Part shown: in pieces, positions 40,408 through 41,660 of the stretch
Numbering within the stretch: the first letter of the stretch is position 1
How the letters are laid out: every line of letters starts with the position of its first letter
Source: Bradyrhizobium centrolobii
GTDB taxonomy: Bacteria; Pseudomonadota; Alphaproteobacteria; Rhizobiales; Xanthobacteraceae
Assembly (NCBI RefSeq): GCF_001641635.1
Contig: NZ_LUUB01000051.1
Location: forward strand, 46,537 to 88,196
DNA length: 41,660 nucleotides
Reading direction: 5' to 3'
Notes under the pieces: model-generated
The model's database searches: none
The model's input: only the letters and a program-made list of their open reading frames with translations
What the model was told of the DNA's origin: nothing
Position numbers and translations under genes: made by a program

Positions 40408-41660
40408 CTATTCCGCGGCCTGAAGCGTGGTCGGCGCCGGGACGAAATCCTCCCGGAAATGCTTCAATGCGCTGAGCACCGGGTAGGGCGTGAAGCCGCC
40501 GAGTGCGCAGAGCGAGCCGAATTTCATGGTGTTGCAGAGGTCTTCGACGAGCGCGAGGTTTTCCGTTACGCGCTCGCGGCGCATGATCTTCTCGATGGTC
40601 TCGACGCCACGGGTCGAGCCGATCCGGCACGGCGTGCACTTGCCGCAGGATTCGACGGCGCAGAATTCCATCGCAAAGCGCGCCTGCTTGCGCATGTCGA
40701 CGCTGTCGTCGAACACGACGATGCCGCCATGGCCGATCAGGCCGTCGCGCGCGGCAAAGGCTTCGTAGTCGAACGGCGTGTCGAACAGCGCGCGGGGAAA
40801 ATAGGCGCCGAGCGGGCCGCCGACCTGCACCGCGCGCACCGGGCGACCCGTGAACGTGCCGCCGCCGATGTCATCGACGAGCTCACCGAGTGTCACGCCG
40901 AACGCCGTCTCGAACAGCCCGCCATAGCGGATGTTGCCGGCGAGCTGGATCGGCATCGTGCCGCGGGAGCGGCCCATGCCGAAATCGGCGTAGGCCTTCG
41001 CGCCTTCGGCGAGGATGAAGGGGATGGCGGCGAACGACAGCACGTTGTTGATCACCGTCGGCTTGCCGAACAGGCCGTGATGTGCCGGCAGCGGCGGCTT
41101 CGCGCGCACGATGCCGCGGCGGCCTTCGAGGCTCTCTAGCAGCGAAGTCTCTTCGCCGCAGACATAGGCGCCGGCGCCGACCCGTACCTCGAGGTCGAAG
41201 CTCTGCGTGGTGCCGCCGATGTTCGTGCCGAGATAACCGCCGCGCTTCGCCGCTGCGATGGCGGCATTCATCGCTTCGACGGCGTGCGGATATTCGCTGC
41301 GGACGTAGATGTAGCCCTTGGTCGCGCCGACGGTGATGGCGGCGATCGTCATGCCCTCGATCACCAGGAAGGGATCGCCTTCCATGATCATGCGGTCGGC
41401 GAAGGTGCCGCTGTCGCCCTCGTCGGCGTTGCAGACGATGAATTTGCGATCGGCTTTCGCCTGCGCGACCGTCTTCCATTTGATGCCGGTCGGGAAGCCC
41501 GCGCCGCCACGACCGCGCAGGCCGGACCCTGTGACCTCGGTGAGGATCGCATCAGAGGCGAGCGAGAGCGCGCGCTCCAGGCCCTTGTAGCCGCCATGGT
41601 CGCGATAGTCGTCAAGCGAGCGCGGGTCGATTACGCCACAGCGGGCGAAGGTGAGGCGGG
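40408..41660 (-). CDS. fdsB: Formate dehydrogenase beta subunit FdsB (5' end outside window)
   Basis: The frame is open to the window edge, and at least 417 residues are visible. This is a NuoF-like subunit that takes electrons from FdsA through FMN to NAD+. The GLRGRGGAGFPTGIKW glycine-rich motif marks the FMN/NADH site, followed by ADEGDSGTFADR. The 4Fe-4S ligand motif ESCGKCTPCRIG (near 40628-40663) is present. It ends 10 bases before the fdsA start, so it is translated first. An FdsG-type gene is expected upstream, outside the window. The true start and the N-terminal domain cannot be read here. Confidence 0.95.
   Translation of the reverse strand, partial: RLTFARCGVIDPRSLDDYRDHGGYKGLERALSLASDAILTEVTGSGLRGRGGAGFPTGIKWKTVAQAKADRKFIVCNADEGDSGTFADRMIMEGDPFLVIEGMTIAAITVGATKGYIYVRSEYPHAVEAMNAAIAAAKRGGYLGTNIGGTTQSFDLEVRVGAGAYVCGEETSLLESLEGRRGIVRAKPPLPAHHGLFGKPTVINNVLSFAAIPFILAEGAKAYADFGMGRSRGTMPIQLAGNIRYGGLFETAFGVTLGELVDDIGGGTFTGRPVRAVQVGGPLGAYFPRALFDTPFDYEAFAARDGLIGHGGIVVFDDSVDMRKQARFAMEFCAVESCGKCTPCRIGSTRGVETIEKIMRRERVTENLALVEDLCNTMKFGSLCALGGFTPYPVLSALKHFREDFVPAPTTLQAAE

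Overview
The window looks like chromosomal DNA of a Bradyrhizobium-like alphaproteobacterium. Base composition is GC-rich and codon third positions are strongly GC-biased. The repertoire fits: cycHJKL-type cytochrome c maturation genes next to a Do-like protease and glnE, a soluble NAD-linked formate dehydrogenase (fds) operon, a FeuP/FeuQ-like pair, one Ku protein, an orphan Flp pilin, and candidate FixK- and EcfG-type promoter elements. This assignment rests on recognition of gene families, not on a database search. I saw no tRNA, rRNA, CRISPR array, insertion sequence or phage gene.

Layout. 1-696 is the 3' end of an MFS transporter. 741-5049 (minus) is a CUT1-type sugar ABC operon (binding protein, ATPase, two permeases). 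Its permeases are intact, but the ATPase carries one frameshift and the binding protein two. 5252-11641 (minus) holds a membrane-anchored alpha/beta hydrolase, a histidine kinase with three GAF repeats, a TPP-dependent enzyme whose ribosome-binding site lies inside a long predicted hairpin, and two tiny membrane-protein genes. 11878-17001 is a mixed accessory stretch: a YCII protein, a DMT transporter with an AraC regulator, a winged-helix/TPR regulator divergent from a cupin, a GST and a Flp pilin. 17002-19304 is sparse, with small genes, ku, and a 51-residue membrane protein behind an EcfG-like promoter.

19549-23639 (plus) carries a PhoP/FeuP-type response regulator, its sensor kinase, and two genes of unknown function. 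23686-27913 is the cytochrome c maturation operon ccmI-ccmE-ccmF-ccmH. It is preceded by a perfect FNR/FixK box placed correctly ahead of a -10-like hexamer, and it ends in a perfect 14-bp hairpin that overlaps the ccmH stop codon. A chemoreceptor and a DegP-like protease with a strong terminator follow. Next come a response regulator, a sensor kinase and glnE, which overlap end to end.

36469-41660 (minus) is the formate dehydrogenase operon fdsB-fdsA-fdhD-fdsD. It converges on glnE with a 26-bp overlap, and fdsB runs off the window.

How the parts fit. The ccm operon supplies heme-loaded c-type cytochromes for respiration, and its promoter suggests induction at low oxygen. The fds operon feeds formate electrons to NAD+. 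GlnE sets glutamine synthetase activity and is translationally coupled to a two-component system. The most notable non-coding signals are the FixK-type promoter, the hairpin that hides a ribosome-binding site, and the two EcfG-type promoters. I did not find one obvious new multi-gene defence or metabolic system; the novelty is in regulatory structures, tiny genes and a decaying transporter operon.
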